Below, piece after piece: positions 48,214 through 61,194 of a stretch of DNA of 64,000 nucleotides (positions within the stretch are counted from its first letter, which is position 1; each line of letters starts with the position of its first letter). Location of the stretch: the NCBI GenBank assembly GCA_001179505.1, contig CDMY01000310.1, positions 56,913 through 120,912 of the forward strand. Direction: 5' to 3'. The DNA is from Vitrella brassicaformis. Its lineage: Eukaryota > Sar > Vitrellaceae. A program made the translations under genes and the position numbers. The notes below the pieces were generated by a model. It worked only from the letters and a program-made list of their open reading frames with translations. It was not told where the DNA came from and searched no databases.

Positions 48214-49365
48214 TTATGGACCTCCTCTGGGTCCCAGGTCTTCATCGTCTTTGTTGTGTCGGCTGCCCGGCTGCGCACTCTGGTCAACCACCGCAACCTG
48301 ACGGACGGACGGACGGACGGACGGACGGATGCACCCACCCACCCACATGATCGGTGGAATGGATGGGTGTGGGTGATGGGTGAGGGCATGTGTAGTCAGT
48401 GTACCTACCTTGATTTCGCTGGTGATGACCCCCCGTCTGCCCCTGGCCTTGAATGTGGTCTTGTTCAGCCTCGAGGCCGCCTCCTCGGCATCGCCCTTGC
48501 GCAGGAAACCCACCATCGCCGTCACGATCGGACCGCTGTCAAGCTGACACCACACACACACACACACACACGCGCACGCGCGCAAGAGAGAGAGAGAGAG
48601 AGATGGGATGTGTATCCCATCACGCACGCAGCCATGTGTGTGTGTGTGGTGTGTTTCCTTCCATGCGCATCGCATCGCATTCCGGCCTACCTTGACAAAC
48701 ACCACTTCCCCGACTTTGGCAAAGGCGTCAATGACCATGTCCTTGGTCGTCTCCTTGGGCAGGTTCCGCACAAACACGTGGCTCGTCGCCTCGATACCCC
48801 GCCCGCCGCCACCAGCACTCTCGAAGTACAGATCGTGGTCCCACTTGTCGCTGCTGCTGCCGCCGACACCCACACCGATATCGAGGTCCATGCCGCCACT
48901 TCTGTCTCGATCTCGGTCTCGCTCACGAGGGCTGCTGAAGACGGCTCGCGGGGCGGAGTATGGCCCGATGACCCTGCGAGCACGCGCAGGGCGCACCGGT
49001 CCGCTCATGAAGACCTCCCTGGTCTTGCGGCCGCCGCCACTGCCCTCGGTGTCCATCCGGTCAAACACGTTGCCGCCAGCATTCAGCGCACGCACCTGTG
49101 ACAGACAGACAGACACCCATCCAATCCCATCCCATCATGGCAAACCATGGGCACATGCAGGTCTGCGTGGTGTGCATGCCTATGCCTGCAGGCCTCGTGG
49201 TACCTGAGAAGAGACGCCTCCAGTGGCCTTTGGCTGCTGTCTCACCGCTCCGACAGCAGCGCCGAACAAGCCGCCCTCCTTGGTGCGCCGACCACGGTCA
49301 CCGGCGCCAGAAGGAGCCATCTCGACGTCATCGCCGTTCGCTGTGCCGTTCCGCGCGTCTGCCAT
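48214..49365 (-). CDS. RRM-type RNA-binding protein, possibly ALY/REF-like
   Basis: Four exons (49365-49204, 49095-48691, 48543-48409, 48297-48214) join in phase to 261 aa. The N-terminus is acidic then Gly/Arg-rich with RERDRDRDR. A single RRM starts with HVFVRNLPKETTKDMVIDAF (RNP2 = VFVRNL), continues VGEVVFVK, and has TAMVGFLRKGDAEEAASRLN in place of a canonical RNP1. The intron after VGEVVFVK cuts the RRM. A central RRM with Gly/Arg flanks resembles mRNA-export adaptors (ALY/REF), but the match is loose. Confidence 0.65.
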
Positions 49366-49607
49366 CGCGCGAGAGCCTCTTTGTCTGCTGTGTGGGTGTG
49401 GAGGTTGGGAGGAGTGGTGTGTCTCGATCCGCAGGAGTGGGGTGGGATATATCAGGCCTTCTCTGGTCAGGCCGACTGCATGCCACAGCAGGCAATGCCA
49501 CACACAGGAACCAACTTGTGAGCTGCCGTAAAACGGCTCTTCTCCAGGCGAGCTCTTCGGTGAAGGCGGCGATGGTGGTGTGTGTGTGGTGATGACTGAT
49601 CTTCCCT

Positions 49608-50472
49608 ATGACAGACCGCAGTTGTTGTCATCTTGCAGCCCGTAGCTCTTTCCTGTTCCACCGTCTGCCGCACCCCTTTTTCCTTTTCTCCTGCCTCATC
49701 CTCGGCAGGACACTCACATTAGCACAGGCAAGCAAAGCAAACCAAAGCACACAAGCCACCACAGCTCACAGCTACATACGCGCATATATCTTTCTCTCTG
49801 TGTTGATGTGATTGTGCAGGGCCAGATAGCCGCCTTATCAGAGGGGAGGGGGGCCGCCAACCACCAGGCCACACCCACACCCACATCCACAGCAGCCGAC
49901 ACAGTGCGTCTGATATTGGCCTGGAATACCGACTCACCGGCAGCCAAGGAGAAGGCCAGGTCAGAGGTCAAGACTCTCGTCGGCGGGGCGAGTGTCGTGC
50001 TCAAGTTCGACCAGCTGCAATCGCTCAACATGGACATCATCACCGTGTCCAGGCAGGCCAGCGAGGAGGTCCTCAACGCGCTGAAAAAGAGCCCAGCTGT
50101 CAGCGTCATCGGTAAAGGCGGGATGATTGATGTCATGGGATGTGATGTGATGTGATGTGATGTGTGTGGACACTACAGACAGACATGAATGGATGACCCA
50201 CTATATGGCCATTCTCTGCCTCTCTTTCTCCCCTTCTCTGTCCTTGTGTGTGTGTGTGTGTGTGTCTAGAGGTGGACATGCCCGTGTATGCCGTGAGGGG
50301 TGAGCAGGAGGAGGCCGCTGCTGGTGGTGGTGATGCTGTCAGTGCTGCAGGCGGTGGTGGTGATGATGGCGGTTGGATGAGGCGGATGGAGAGAGAGGGA
50401 GAGGTGCCTGTGGTCAGGGCGCACGAGGCGCACCCCCAGCACAATGAGCTGCTGCTGCTCAGGAGGCAATGA
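49608..50472 (+). CDS. Secreted stand-alone subtilisin-propeptide (I9)-like protein
   Basis: Exons 49608-49727, 49820-50111 and 50270-50472 join in phase (204 aa). The first intron starts with GC (CAG|GCAAGC) and ends CAG. A hydrophobic stretch near residues 20-40 (FFLFSCLILGRTLTLA) may act as a signal. The core has the look of an inhibitor-I9/propeptide fold: DTVRLILAWNTDSP, an SLNMDIITVSRQASEEVLNAL helix region and a KKSPAVSVIEVDMPVY edge. No protease domain follows, only a Gly/Ala run and an acidic-basic tail. It could be an inhibitor of subtilisins; this is by pattern only. Confidence 0.5.
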
Positions 50473-52012
50473 ATCAATGGGGGAGGGGACAAGGGCGGGG
50501 GGTCGCTCGGTCTGTACGTATGGGTTAGATTTTTATCTCTGTCTGTCTGTCTGTCTGTCAAGAATAATTAACAGAGAGATAGGACAGAAGGAGAAAAAGA
50601 GAGAGGGTTCAGAGAGTGTTTTTTGTTGTATATGCCGCATGAGGCGAGTGCGTGTGACACCGGCTCGCAGCGTGGATGCAAGTGTGTCTGTCTGCAGGCG
50701 TGTTGCGTGAACCGTTCGTCGCATGCAATGCATGAGCCTGTGTGTACTGTATTGTATTGTATTGTATGTATGTCGTGCGTCTCTTTTCGGGCCTTTTGTC
50801 CCTCTAAACTCTCCCTCCCTCCCTCCCTGGCCCCCTCCCTGCCTTCGTTCCTATGTGCGTGGCGCGTGAGCGTCTCTCTCTGCGTGTCTTTTTATGTGAG
50901 AGTACGTGCCTGCCATCGCAATCTTAGTGTGTCTCTGCCGGTGCCGGTCGGGTGCTCTGCTCGCCAGGTGTTTGTGTGTAAGGGGGGGTGGGCCGGGGTT
51001 TTTGATAAGGGCCGAAGGGCGAGTTGATGTATGCCATGGGGTGTGTCGGTATGTGTGTGGATGTGATGTGTGTCGCTCTGACACGCTTTGCGAATCGTCT
51101 GCCAGCAGCTTTGCTGCGGCTGGGAGATGATTCGCTCCGCGTGTCGGCGCGGCACCGACATACACACGTGGAGAAAGGGAGAGAAAGAGATGACAAATTG
51201 AGCAAGGACAGAAGGGATAAGGCATTTTGTGCCTGCCAGTGCATGCCGATCCCTCCCTCCCTCAGTTGGATATGATACCTTGGTCACGTATGTCTTCGCT
51301 GTCTTGCTCTCGTGCATGTGCATGTGAGGCCACCAGCTGTGTGGTGCGCCGCTGCTGGCGCGGTGGTCTGCCATCGTGCTGCCAGGGTGTTCCTACGCAC
51401 TCCTGCGTGGCAAGATGGCACCTGCTGAGGCAGCAGCAGCGGCACAGCACACAGCCATACATGGCCAGACGACACGTATGTGCACACACTCGTCAGGGCG
51501 ATGGCATAAACGAACGGGATAAAGGTATTGGTTGGTGCTGGCTGGTGGTGTTGGTATTTTGGTCTTTCCTGCCTGCCTGCCAGCTGCCTGTCTGTGTATG
51601 TGTGTATGTGTATTTAAGTACGCCAGACAGACAGATAGACAGACAGACCGATCGATGACCGATGGATCGCCATGGATGGACATATAGATATAATATACGG
51701 TGTGTGTGCACTCACTGAGGGTGACTTTCCCTCTCTCTCTAGCTATGGATCTGTCTGTCTGTCTCTATGCGATCGCTTTGTGTTCGATCCTGTGTGTCTG
51801 CCAAATGAAATGAATTCAACCCACCAATTAATCATTCTCCCCCCCATTGATCATATAACACCACAGCACATCAATCACACTTTGGTGCACCCAGCCAGCC
51901 CACAATAAATTAAACCCAACATAAACCCAACACACACACACACGCCACGCACAACATGAAAACACCCATACAGTGAGTGAGTGCACCCCCCCTCGTGTCG
52001 TGTCGTGGTTGT
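50473..52012. other. Intergenic 1.5 kb, no gene seen
   Basis: Between convergent genes. Contains GTATT repeats (50745-50770) and many CTGT/CCTC runs. No supported gene. Confidence 0.5.
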
Positions 52013-55000
52013 CTACGCCTGCTGCCTCTTGCCGTACTGGGTCATGTCTACCTCTGGCACACCACCCATTGCCATTGCATACTCACTCTGCTGCTGTTTG
52101 TCTTTGGTCCTCTTGCCGCGTGCCTCTGCCGCCCTGGCCATGACCGTCGAGTAAAGATCCTCCGGCAACGCACCTTCCTCATACTACACCACACACAGGG
52201 AGGGGAGGATCTTATGGGGTGTGTGTGGTGTCTGTCTTTGTGAGTGAGACGGACCATACCATCTGCTGGAAGAGCTTCTGATTGACGGCACAAAGGCGAC
52301 TCGAAAAGGCCTCGCCGGTGTCATCAGCATGCCTATTACATGCCATGCCACACACCCATTTGTTTGTATGTGCGGGCATTGCATGTCTCTTCCTCTCTCC
52401 CCCTCTGTCTGTCTGCCTCTGTGTGTGCATTGCATTCACTGGCTCGCTCACTGTTTCTCGCTCACTGTTTTTCGTGCATCTGTGAGACGAGTGTTGCGTC
52501 CATCTGTGCGCGTCGCTCCCGCCGTGCCGCCTCCTCTGCACGCTCCTTGGCATCGCCTGCGGCGATCTGATTGGATTGATGCCATACACACACCACAGCG
52601 AGGAAGGAATGACAACCAACAGCAATGTGTGGGTGTTTGTTTTGGTACTTGTTGTTTCCACATAGCGGCTTGCTCTGCCATCTCTGTTCGATGCTGCTGG
52701 GCACGCTGACGCTTCTCCTGTTGGTTGATGGACAGACACACAGACCCGGAGCGTGTGTGAGCGCCACTCTCCCAAGCGTATTGTATTGTGTGGGTGCGTG
52801 AGGGTCCTTTGATCGATCCATTGATTCATTCACCTAGCTACATACCTCTTGTTGCTCCTGCAGTACTTGTCTTATCTTAAGCACAGTCGCCTTTTGACGC
52901 TCAATCTTCTCTTGAGCCTCCTGCTCACAGTCATCGACTCGACTCGACACACACGTTAGTTAGTTGTGTGGCAGACAGACCTGCCTAGCCTGCCTACCTT
53001 GTTTGCCTTTTCCTCTGCCATTTTGACGTATTTGATCATGTTCATCTCGTCCTCTCTGGCCTTCTTGTCGGCCGACTCCGCCAACACACGACCCATCGTG
53101 TCTGCTATCCTGCAGGCACCATGGATGAATGGCAACACAACACACGGTGGGGCAATCACACACACACAGGCCTCCATTTGGGTGTGTGTGTGTGGGGGGG
53201 GGNNNNNNNNNNNNNNNNNNNNNNNNNNNNNNNNNNNNNNNNNNNNNNNNNNNNNNNNNNNNNNNNNNNNNNNNNNNNNNNNNNNNNNNNNNNNNNNNNN
53301 NNNNNNNNNNNNNNNNNNNNNNNNNNNNNNNNNNNNNNNNNNNNNNNNNNNNNNNNNNNNNNNNNNNNNNNNNNNNNNNNNNNNNNNNNNNNNNNNNNNN
53401 NNNNNNNNNNNNNNNNNNNNNNNNNNNNNNNNNNNNNNNNNNNNNNNNNNNNNNNNNNNNNNNNNNNNNNNNNNNNNNNNNNNNNNNNNNNNNNNNNNNN
53501 NNGGAAGGGGGTGGGCGGCTGGTTGCCTCTTGATTTTGGCCTGCTGTTCCTCTATCTTTGCCAGGCGCTCTCGCTCCTTCCTCTCCAGCTCTTCCGCATA
53601 TCGCCTGTGAGCACACAATACATAAGACCCACATGGATGGCATGGGTGTGCTGTGTGCAGGTGTGTGTGTGTGTGTGTGTGAAGGTACATACAGTACCTG
53701 GCTAGTTCGATGGCCTCTTCCCTCTCTTTTTGTTTGCGCATTTCCTTCTCCTCGATGGACTTGATGACGTGCTGCTGGATCTCAGCTGAACGAGCCTTCA
53801 TCGCCTCAGCCTATACATACACAGACAGCATGGGATGGATGGCATCCCATACACACATATATACAGAAATGCAATGCAACGCAATCAGTTGTGTGTTGCA
53901 TCGTCTCTCTTTCCGTATATAGCCGTTGGTTGTGTGTGTCTCTCTGTCTCTCTTTCCGTGTGGTGTGCCCTGAGTAATCCTTCGTCTCTGCAGGCCTGTG
54001 TGGCTGTATCTGTCTGTGTCTCTCCCTCCTCACCCCCTCCCTCCCTCCCTCTCTGACTGCCTCACCTCACCCCACCCACCAGCATTCGTTTCTTCTCCCT
54101 GTCGGCCTCCTCGTCCCTCCGTATCCGCTCCACCATCTCATCAGCTTCCCTCTCAGCCCGCCGCCTCGCGCGATCCTTCCGCCTGTTGGCCTCCTCCTCG
54201 GCCTTGCGGCAGTACTGCACCTGCCGACGCATCTTGGCCTGACGGGCCTCACGCTCGCGGTTTTCCTGCTCTTTGTAGTCACGAATTTGCTGCTGCAGAT
54301 GCTCCTGCATAGGAAAATGGGATGGATACGACTCGACGGAGGCGTGTGTTTACCTTTGTGTGTCTGTCGGTCTGTCTGTCTGTCTATGTGTGCTGGGGTG
54401 TGGTGGCTTACTCTGTCCCGGAGTATTTCGAGTTTGGTTTCCTCTTTCTGCTGGCGGTTCTTGTCCATCTGCTCCTCTACCTCCTTACGGAAACACACTG
54501 ATGACGCATCGCATCGCATACACGCAAAAGTGGGGCAGGAGGGACATACAGACACACTGTGTCTGTCTGTCTGTCTGTCTGTGTGTGTCTACGTGTCTCT
54601 GTCTTAATTACCTGCAGTTGCCCGCATGCGTGCGAATTTGTCTCGTTCACTCTCCCCGTATTTCTTGCGGTCGTACTCGGCTATCATGTCAAACGGATCC
54701 ACCACAGACCGCCTGTTTATATGTACCATCCACACCACACGCCCATCCATCGGATCCCCTCCCTTTGCCTCATCATATAGTGTCTGTGTGCCTGGCGGTG
54801 TGTGTACACGTCCGTCCGTACTTGTGGCCGACATTTCTCTTGAAAAGGGGGATGTTGACGGTCGACTTGAACCTGCCACCCGCCTTGGACGAGGCCAAAG
54901 AGTCAGACCGGTCATCTTTATCCTTATCTTCCCTTGATGTGCCGGGGAGGGGGAGGGAACGCACAGCAGGAGACACACCAGGGGCCTCCACTGGCCTTTG

Positions 55001-55506
55001 GCTGCATGATATGACGGCACACACAGACAGATATATTGCAACGACACTCACCTCGATCACACATGATGGCCGGATGCTCTGGTGGTTGTTTGTGTGTCGT
55101 GTGTATGAGTTTGTGGTACATAGCGGTCACCCACGTACCTTTCAGCAGCAGCGGCTGGTGGTCTCTCTGTGCCACCCTGCCTCCCCTCCCTCTCTGCCTT
55201 GCCCACGTTCCTGCGGTGTTTGAGCTTCATGTGCACCGCCTTCTGTATCCCGTTCAGCATCTCCCTGTCCACCAAAGCCCTCTCCTTCTCATCACCTTCA
55301 CCACCCACAAGTAGCAGCCTCTCCGCCTCAGGCCGCACCACCTCCCGCACCTCATCGTCTGTGGCACCAAACTTGGTCTTGAGCTTGGTGACCAGACTGT
55401 CAACGGCCTTCTGCCTGCGACGTGACGAGAGGGCCTTGAGTGTGCTGCCGCAGCTGACGCTGCAGCTGCCGGGGAAGGGCGAGGGGGACGAAGCTGAGTC
55501 TGCCAT
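52013..55506 (-). CDS. Long charged coiled-coil protein, possibly flagellar (interrupted by assembly gap)
   Basis: Starts at ATG 55506 (MADSASSPSPF) and ends at 52013 with MTQYGKRQQA. Exons are short and charged; most were read by frame only. The N-terminus has a helical domain (QKAVDSLVTKLKTKFG), then VDPFDMIAEYDRKKYGES. The main body is a coiled coil rich in Glu/Arg/Lys (EEEANRRKDRARRRAERE, RYAEELERKERERLAKIEEQ). It resembles trichohyalin/plectin-homology proteins such as MNS1 and CFAP45/53 of cilia, but no diagnostic motif is seen. A 300-N gap lies inside, so some of the protein is missing. Confidence 0.55.
53203..53502. other. Assembly gap of 300 Ns inside the coiled-coil gene
   Basis: Exactly 300 N, next to a TG then G run. 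Probably hides an intron with a repeat and perhaps an exon. Confidence 0.95.
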
Positions 55507-55700
55507 CGTGAATGCGTGGGGGGAAACAAAGGAGGAACAGCGGCAGCTTCAATCACATCATGATGTTTGGATGGGGGCCTCGGGGGCCGGTGCATGAGAC
55601 GGCCAGGAAGAGACTCGCCGGAGAGCCCTGGTCGAAAATGGTTCGCTCTTTTTGCACTGCCAACAGCATCTGACGTACCGTATACGCGTCGAGGGAGGCT

Positions 55701-57057
55701 ATGAAGGCGGACAGGCTCAGCTGGCAGGCGCCCCAGAAGCGCCTCCTCGACAGACATCATGATGCTCTCTTTCTGTCGACGTCGTCCAGGACGCCGTCAA
55801 CAGCATCGAGCGAAGACAGCGACATGAATGACCATCACTCTCACCAACAGCTTGAGAATGTCCCCCTGCTGGCCGGGACTGAACATTCGCATGGCATTGC
55901 GACAACGCCATTGCCCATTATCGAACATTATCCCGCCTTGCTATGGAACGGGCTGTACCTGGTGGTGTCTGTGGCCGTCTCGCTCGTCAACAAGGCCCTG
56001 TTCGACACACACATGGCCCGGCTGCCGTTGGTCGGTGTGGTGGTGCTGGCGCAGGTAGTGGTGACGGTTGTTGTCTTGATGTGCCTGCACTGCGTTGGGT
56101 GGGCGCGGCTGCCTGGCTGGAGCGGGGAGACCTTCAAGGGGACACTGATGCAGAGCTTATGGTGAGTGAGTGAGTGAGTGAGACAGACACACGCATGCAC
56201 AATGGGTGCGTGCGTGTGTGTGTGTCAAAGTGCAGGTATGTGGGTCGCCTGTTCGGCGGTGTTGGCGCATTGCAGTTTCTCTCGGTGCCGACGACCTCTG
56301 CCTTGATGCGCGTCGGCCTGGTGGTGGCTGTGGGGCGAGGTGAGCTTATGACACAGACAGACAGACAGACACGCGCTGCGTGCTGCGCGCTGTACTGTAT
56401 GTGTCTCACATTCGCTGTGTGTGCGCTGTATGTGGGACAGCATTGGCCATGCGACATGAAGTCCACCATGCGTCATTGGACGTGATGGGTGTGCTGTGGT
56501 ACCACTCACTAGCAGCCATCCCCCTATGCGCCTTCATCACATGCGCCGAAACACTCATCCGCTCAGACTTCCACACGTACCTAAAAGAGACAGACAGACA
56601 CACAGTCGGTCGCAGAGAGACTTGAGAGACAGACACAACAATCCGCCCTCCCTCTCTATGCTATGCAGGCTCCTGTCCCACCTCAGCGGCAACATCCCCA
56701 CAATGGGTCTATTGGCGGCTTCAGGCCTCTGTGTGTGTCTGCTCAACTTGTCCCACAGCCTGGCCATGCACAACTTCCATCGCGCATGGGAGGCCTCCCG
56801 GGATCAGCTCAACAGACACCGGCTGTACGCCACATTGCAGCAGCACATTCTATGTGGGGGAGAGAGGGGGACAGCGGTGGGTGTGGTGATGGTTGCGAGT
56901 GGGCTGGCCGTCACACATGGGCTGAAGCACGTGTTGGCCGATTTGTTGGGTGTCCTGGTGTTTCCTCACACCGTTGCTCTCAACGCAGGATACATCACAG
57001 GCACGCTCGCAGACAGACAGACATACACACCCACACCCACAGCCACACACACGAATG

Positions 57058-57091
<34 letters not shown>

Positions 57092-57306
57092 GTGTGTGTG
57101 AAGGAGTTGTGTTGTCGTGGGTGGGTATCGTCATGTATGGCAATGCCAAATTCGCCGTGCCGGTGGTCTGCACGCGCACACAGCCCCACAGCGGGCCCCC
57201 TTCCACGAGAAGGCACAACAAACGGCGGAGACCGCATCATCATCATCAGCAGCAGCAGCAGCGGCAACATGTGTACGGCTTTGGGTGTGGGTGCAATGCC
57301 GTGTAG
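55701..57306 (+). CDS. SLC35-type nucleotide-sugar/triose-phosphate transporter-like membrane protein
   Basis: Five exons (55701-56161, 56236-56339, 56441-56576, 56669-57000, 57104-57306) join in phase to 411 aa. About nine or ten hydrophobic segments are visible, for example LLWNGLYLVVSVAVSLVNKA, VVVLAQVVVTVVVLMCLHC, FLSVPTTSALMRVGLVVAVG and HTVALNAGYITGVVLSWVGI. The last two resemble the end of the drug/metabolite transporter fold, with VSWVGIVMYGNAKF typical of nucleotide-sugar transporters. The final intron begins with GC (ACAG|GCACGC). The C-terminus is Arg/His/Gln-rich and outside the fold. Substrate unknown; Golgi or ER is expected. Confidence 0.7.
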
Positions 57307-57630
57307 TTGAGAGTGGGGTCAGTTAGTCAGTGCGATGGAGAGATAGATAGCTCTTCGTTTGTTGGTCCGGTCCATCCCATCGGTGGCTTCCATCGTGAGC
57401 AGTGAAGAGAAGAGTCGCGCAGACAGGAACAGAGGTAGGCCTTGGTGTGTTAGTGAATTAATGTGACGGACTGACAAGACCTAGATAGGAAACTCGTCAA
57501 CAAACAAATAACAAATAAGTGGCACATAGATACAATTGCGGCGCATACGGCAGACAGACATCAGTCAGGCACACAGAGACACAGACAGACAGACAGCCTT
57601 ACTTCCTGACAGACTACTTACTGAACTCAT
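57307..57630. other. Convergent intergenic region, nothing recognised
   Basis: 324 bp between the stops of the transporter and the PH/papain-like gene. No gene or RNA seen. Confidence 0.5.
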
Positions 57631-60249
57631 TCAGTCGTCTCTCTTGTCTGTCTTGTCTTTTCTCTTCTTCCGCACAAACTGATCCGAAGACTCATACCCC
57701 GGCTGCATGGCATGGCATGGCATGGCATGTGTGCATCGCACGCATCCGTCACACACACACGCACACGCACGAGGCGTTGCATGTGTGTCTGTCTCTGTGT
57801 GTGTCTGTGCGTACCTCGAGGTTGAAGTCGATGAGGTGTTCGTCACCCATCTCTGCCCCACTAGACAGCACCAAGTCACACTCGTTGTTGCGCGCGAAAC
57901 TCGCTGACATAACGACGTGCCCACACATATGATCGATATAAGCACTCATATGCACACATATCCCCGTGTGTGTGTGTGTGTGTGTGTGGCCACCGTACAT
58001 GGCCAGAAGTCGCTGCTGGGAATGTCGTTGGGCAGCACCTGCAGTATCTTGAGCGCATCGGCCACCAGCTCAGAACAGAAATACGTCTCGCTCTCACCCA
58101 CTCCTACAAAGACGTACGTCTTCTCTTTGGGCATGTCTCTCTCCACCACACACAGTCTGTAGTATGTGGTGTGTCCATTGCCTGTCCACCTGTCTGCTTT
58201 TCCCTTCTGAGCAACTTTGCGGTGGTAATGAGATACGGCTTGCCACAAGACGCCTTGACGAAGGCCTCGAGTGCGAGCAGCCGCTCGTTGGTGCGCTCGA
58301 AGGTCAGCCGACGGACTGCCAACCTGTGCGTCCATTCGCGTGTGTGTGGATGTCTCACTCATCCACGATTAGGTACTTACTTAGGGTAAAGGAGGTGCCA
58401 CTTGTGGGCGATAAAGTCACGCCATGTGACCACACCCACACCCTGTAAGTAATGCATTACATGTTGCACACAGACACACATGAGTGAGTGTGTGTCTGGG
58501 TGTGTCTGTGTGTGTGTGCATTTGTTTGTTTATGCCTACCACCCCTCCCGCCGCCTCGAAGAACGCCAGCCGGCCATCGGCAAAGCGCAACACCAGCGCC
58601 ACATGGTCGTAGTGAGACCCAGTGATGGCTCTCTGATTGCAGTGTCGTATGATAGATACTGCCGACCCGTGCGTGGGACTCTGACTGCCTCTAATGGCCC
58701 TGCTGACTGACTGACCTGTATCTTTGCGGCCCTGTGTGTCGAGCAGAAGAGGAGAATGTCACCCGTCTGGGCAAGAGTCTCAAACCGACTGGGCGTGATG
58801 CGGTCGAACTGCATGACATTGTACGTACGTACGTGTGATGTGATAACACACATATATATTCTGGTTGGGGTGGGGGGCCATGGCCATGGTCTGGTCTGGT
58901 CTGGATGCTCTGCTGACTTTCCAGAACTTGGGCTGGTGTGCCAGGAGCTGCTGGTGGTCTGCAGGGGGGCGGGACGAGGCAATGTGATACCTATGGAGAG
59001 AACACACACACACACATACACACAGGGAGGGAGGGAGAGAGAGAGACCGACTAATGGGCCCACAGCTGCACAGCACGTTACACACACGCACGACGTCCGT
59101 AAGTACTGACTTGAGAGCGGCTACCCACAGCTGGACCTCGTCGTACGGCCCCTTGAGCTCAAACACACGGTCCACACCCTTTGGATAAATGCGGAAGCCC
59201 ACCTCAGGCAGGTGAACCGTCAGTTTGCCCCGGCAACACTGCATGGCATGCATGACTCAACACATGACCTTAGACAGACAGTGGGGTGTGGGTGCTTACC
59301 AGGTCGGTGACGGGGGTGATGCACTGTGTCCAGCCGGACTCTCGGATCAGCTGGGGGCGGGGAGGGGGCTGCTGGGGATCCCACAGACACTGCACACATG
59401 AATAAACAAACGAGCCAACACAGCAGACAGACAGACAGACAGACAGACTGCTTATTTACACGAAGAGAGATGGATAGAGACATACATGTCGATGTGAATG
59501 TGCAATGCAATGCCAGGATTTAAGCCAGTCAATAAATACATATGTGGTTGTAGGTAGGGTAGGTACCTACCTCAATTTGCACTTGTATGAGGTCGGAGTC
59601 TAGCGTGCCTCGTGGTTTCCTGTCGTATTGGTGCCGGTAGTACGTCAGCTTCCTCTCACGAAGAACGAAGAACCGGGTCTGTCCGCCACACATACACACA
59701 TACATACAAGCAGTGTCAAAAGAAATGTGTCAATGATCTGCAGAATCTACGTGTACCGCCCACCCGATGAGTGAGCTCTTCTTCTGAAGGAAGCCGCGCA
59801 TCTCTGTCAACTGCACTCATCCATCCATCCATCCAGGTACCAACACAAGAAGAAAACACGTACATGACATTGGTCAAGGCAAGCAGAACGGGGTTTAGAG
59901 GGAAGGAGGGAGGGAGGGAGGGAGTGTGTGCGTGCATGTCCGTCCGTACGCTGCCCCTTCTTCTCTCCTTCGCATCCATGGTGAGGTGTATGTCGGTGTC
60001 AGACAGTGGCTCGGGAGGCTGAGCCGCACTGACTCGGTGAGGAGGGTCACCTGCAGCCAGCAATGGGCAAACGGACATTGGCAATGCTATACACCAAGCA
60101 CAGTGGGCATGACCGTACCTGATGGGGGTGTCTGTGGCTCTCCTGGCTCACCCTCGACAGCAGTGCTGCCCTCATCATCGCTCTCCGAGTCGCTCTCCTG
60201 CATGGACACACACACACACGTAGCCTGCATGTCTCTTACTCAGTCTCGC

Positions 60250-60281
<32 letters not shown>

Positions 60282-60514
60282 CTTACGGCATATTCCACAG
60301 GCTCGTCCCTCCCCCTCTGGTACACCACGGTAGCAGCAGCCCCACTCCCAGCCCCAGACCCATGATTCCCAACTCCCCCCTGCTGCGGAGAGGCGTCACT
60401 GCCATTCACATTGTCACGGACACTCCTGGAGGGAACGGGCTGCAGTGCAGCGGAGGGCGTGGTGTCTTTGAGGCGCTCGTATGTTGGGCGGGAGGGGTTC
60501 TCTTTGTGCTGCAT
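57631..60514 (-). CDS. PH domain plus permuted papain-like (NlpC/YiiX-type) protein
   Basis: Starts at ATG 60514 and ends KRDD at 57631; about a dozen exons, mostly read by frame. After a Ser-rich acidic start comes a PH domain: GFLQKKSSLIGWTRFFVLRE, LTYYRHQYDRKPRGTL, and, after an insert, FRIYPKGVDRVFELKGP with the closing LWVAALKS helix. The C-terminal half has the order of a circularly permuted papain-like fold: FDRITPSRFETLAQTGDILL, HYDHVALVLRF (candidate His), RLAFFEAAGG, and the TYFCSELVADALKIL (candidate Cys). These residues fit a His-Cys pair of YiiX/LRAT-like hydrolases. Combined with a lipid-binding PH domain, this suggests a membrane-recruited amidase or acyltransferase. Confidence 0.7.
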
Positions 60515-60760
60515 TGGGGGAGCGGCTCTTGTTGCCGATTGGGGGTGGGTAAATGAAATGCGTTTGTGAGTGGATGAAACAAGAAAAATTCCCGCAGTGG
60601 CCTTGTGAGGGGAGGAAGGGAAAGAGGAACGGAAAGAGGGGGGAGGGAGGGGATCGAGGAAGGACGCGAGCTTTTTTCTGTGGATCGTTTTGGGACACCG
60701 GCAGCTTCTCCATCCTCGTGTGCGTGTACCGCTGTGTGTTGTGGATCGGTGTCTAAAGAG

Positions 60761-61163
60761 ATGGATAGGAAGGTGTCTGAGTCGACGGCGGACAGCGAGA
60801 CCAGCAGTCAGAGACCACGCGTAGAGACCAACAAATGGTGAGAGGGATGGAGATGTGGCGCGAGACAGGCAGGCAGGGAGCTACCCAACTCTCTCTTGCT
60901 GCAGGTGTTCCACTGATGAGCTTTGGACGCCTGAGGTCGAGCTCAACAGAGCAACCACCAAAGGCTCATTCAGGTAGGTGAGGTGAGGTGCACACACATC
61001 CACACATCAACATGACCCTATCTGTCTGGTGCTCACTGTTCTTGTCTGTTGCAGGAAACCCAAACCCAAGTTGAAAATCTGTGTGGCAGGTGGGGAACGG
61101 TGGACAGACAGAGAGAGGGAGAGAGATGCATCCCTGCATCGACTGGTGGATGGACGGTCTCCT

Positions 61164-61194
<31 letters not shown>

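Noticed and set aside
47660-48220. Open frames in ATCC/CA/TG tracts
   Set aside because: Their translations are simple repeats (SIHPS, VCVCV) with no domain features.
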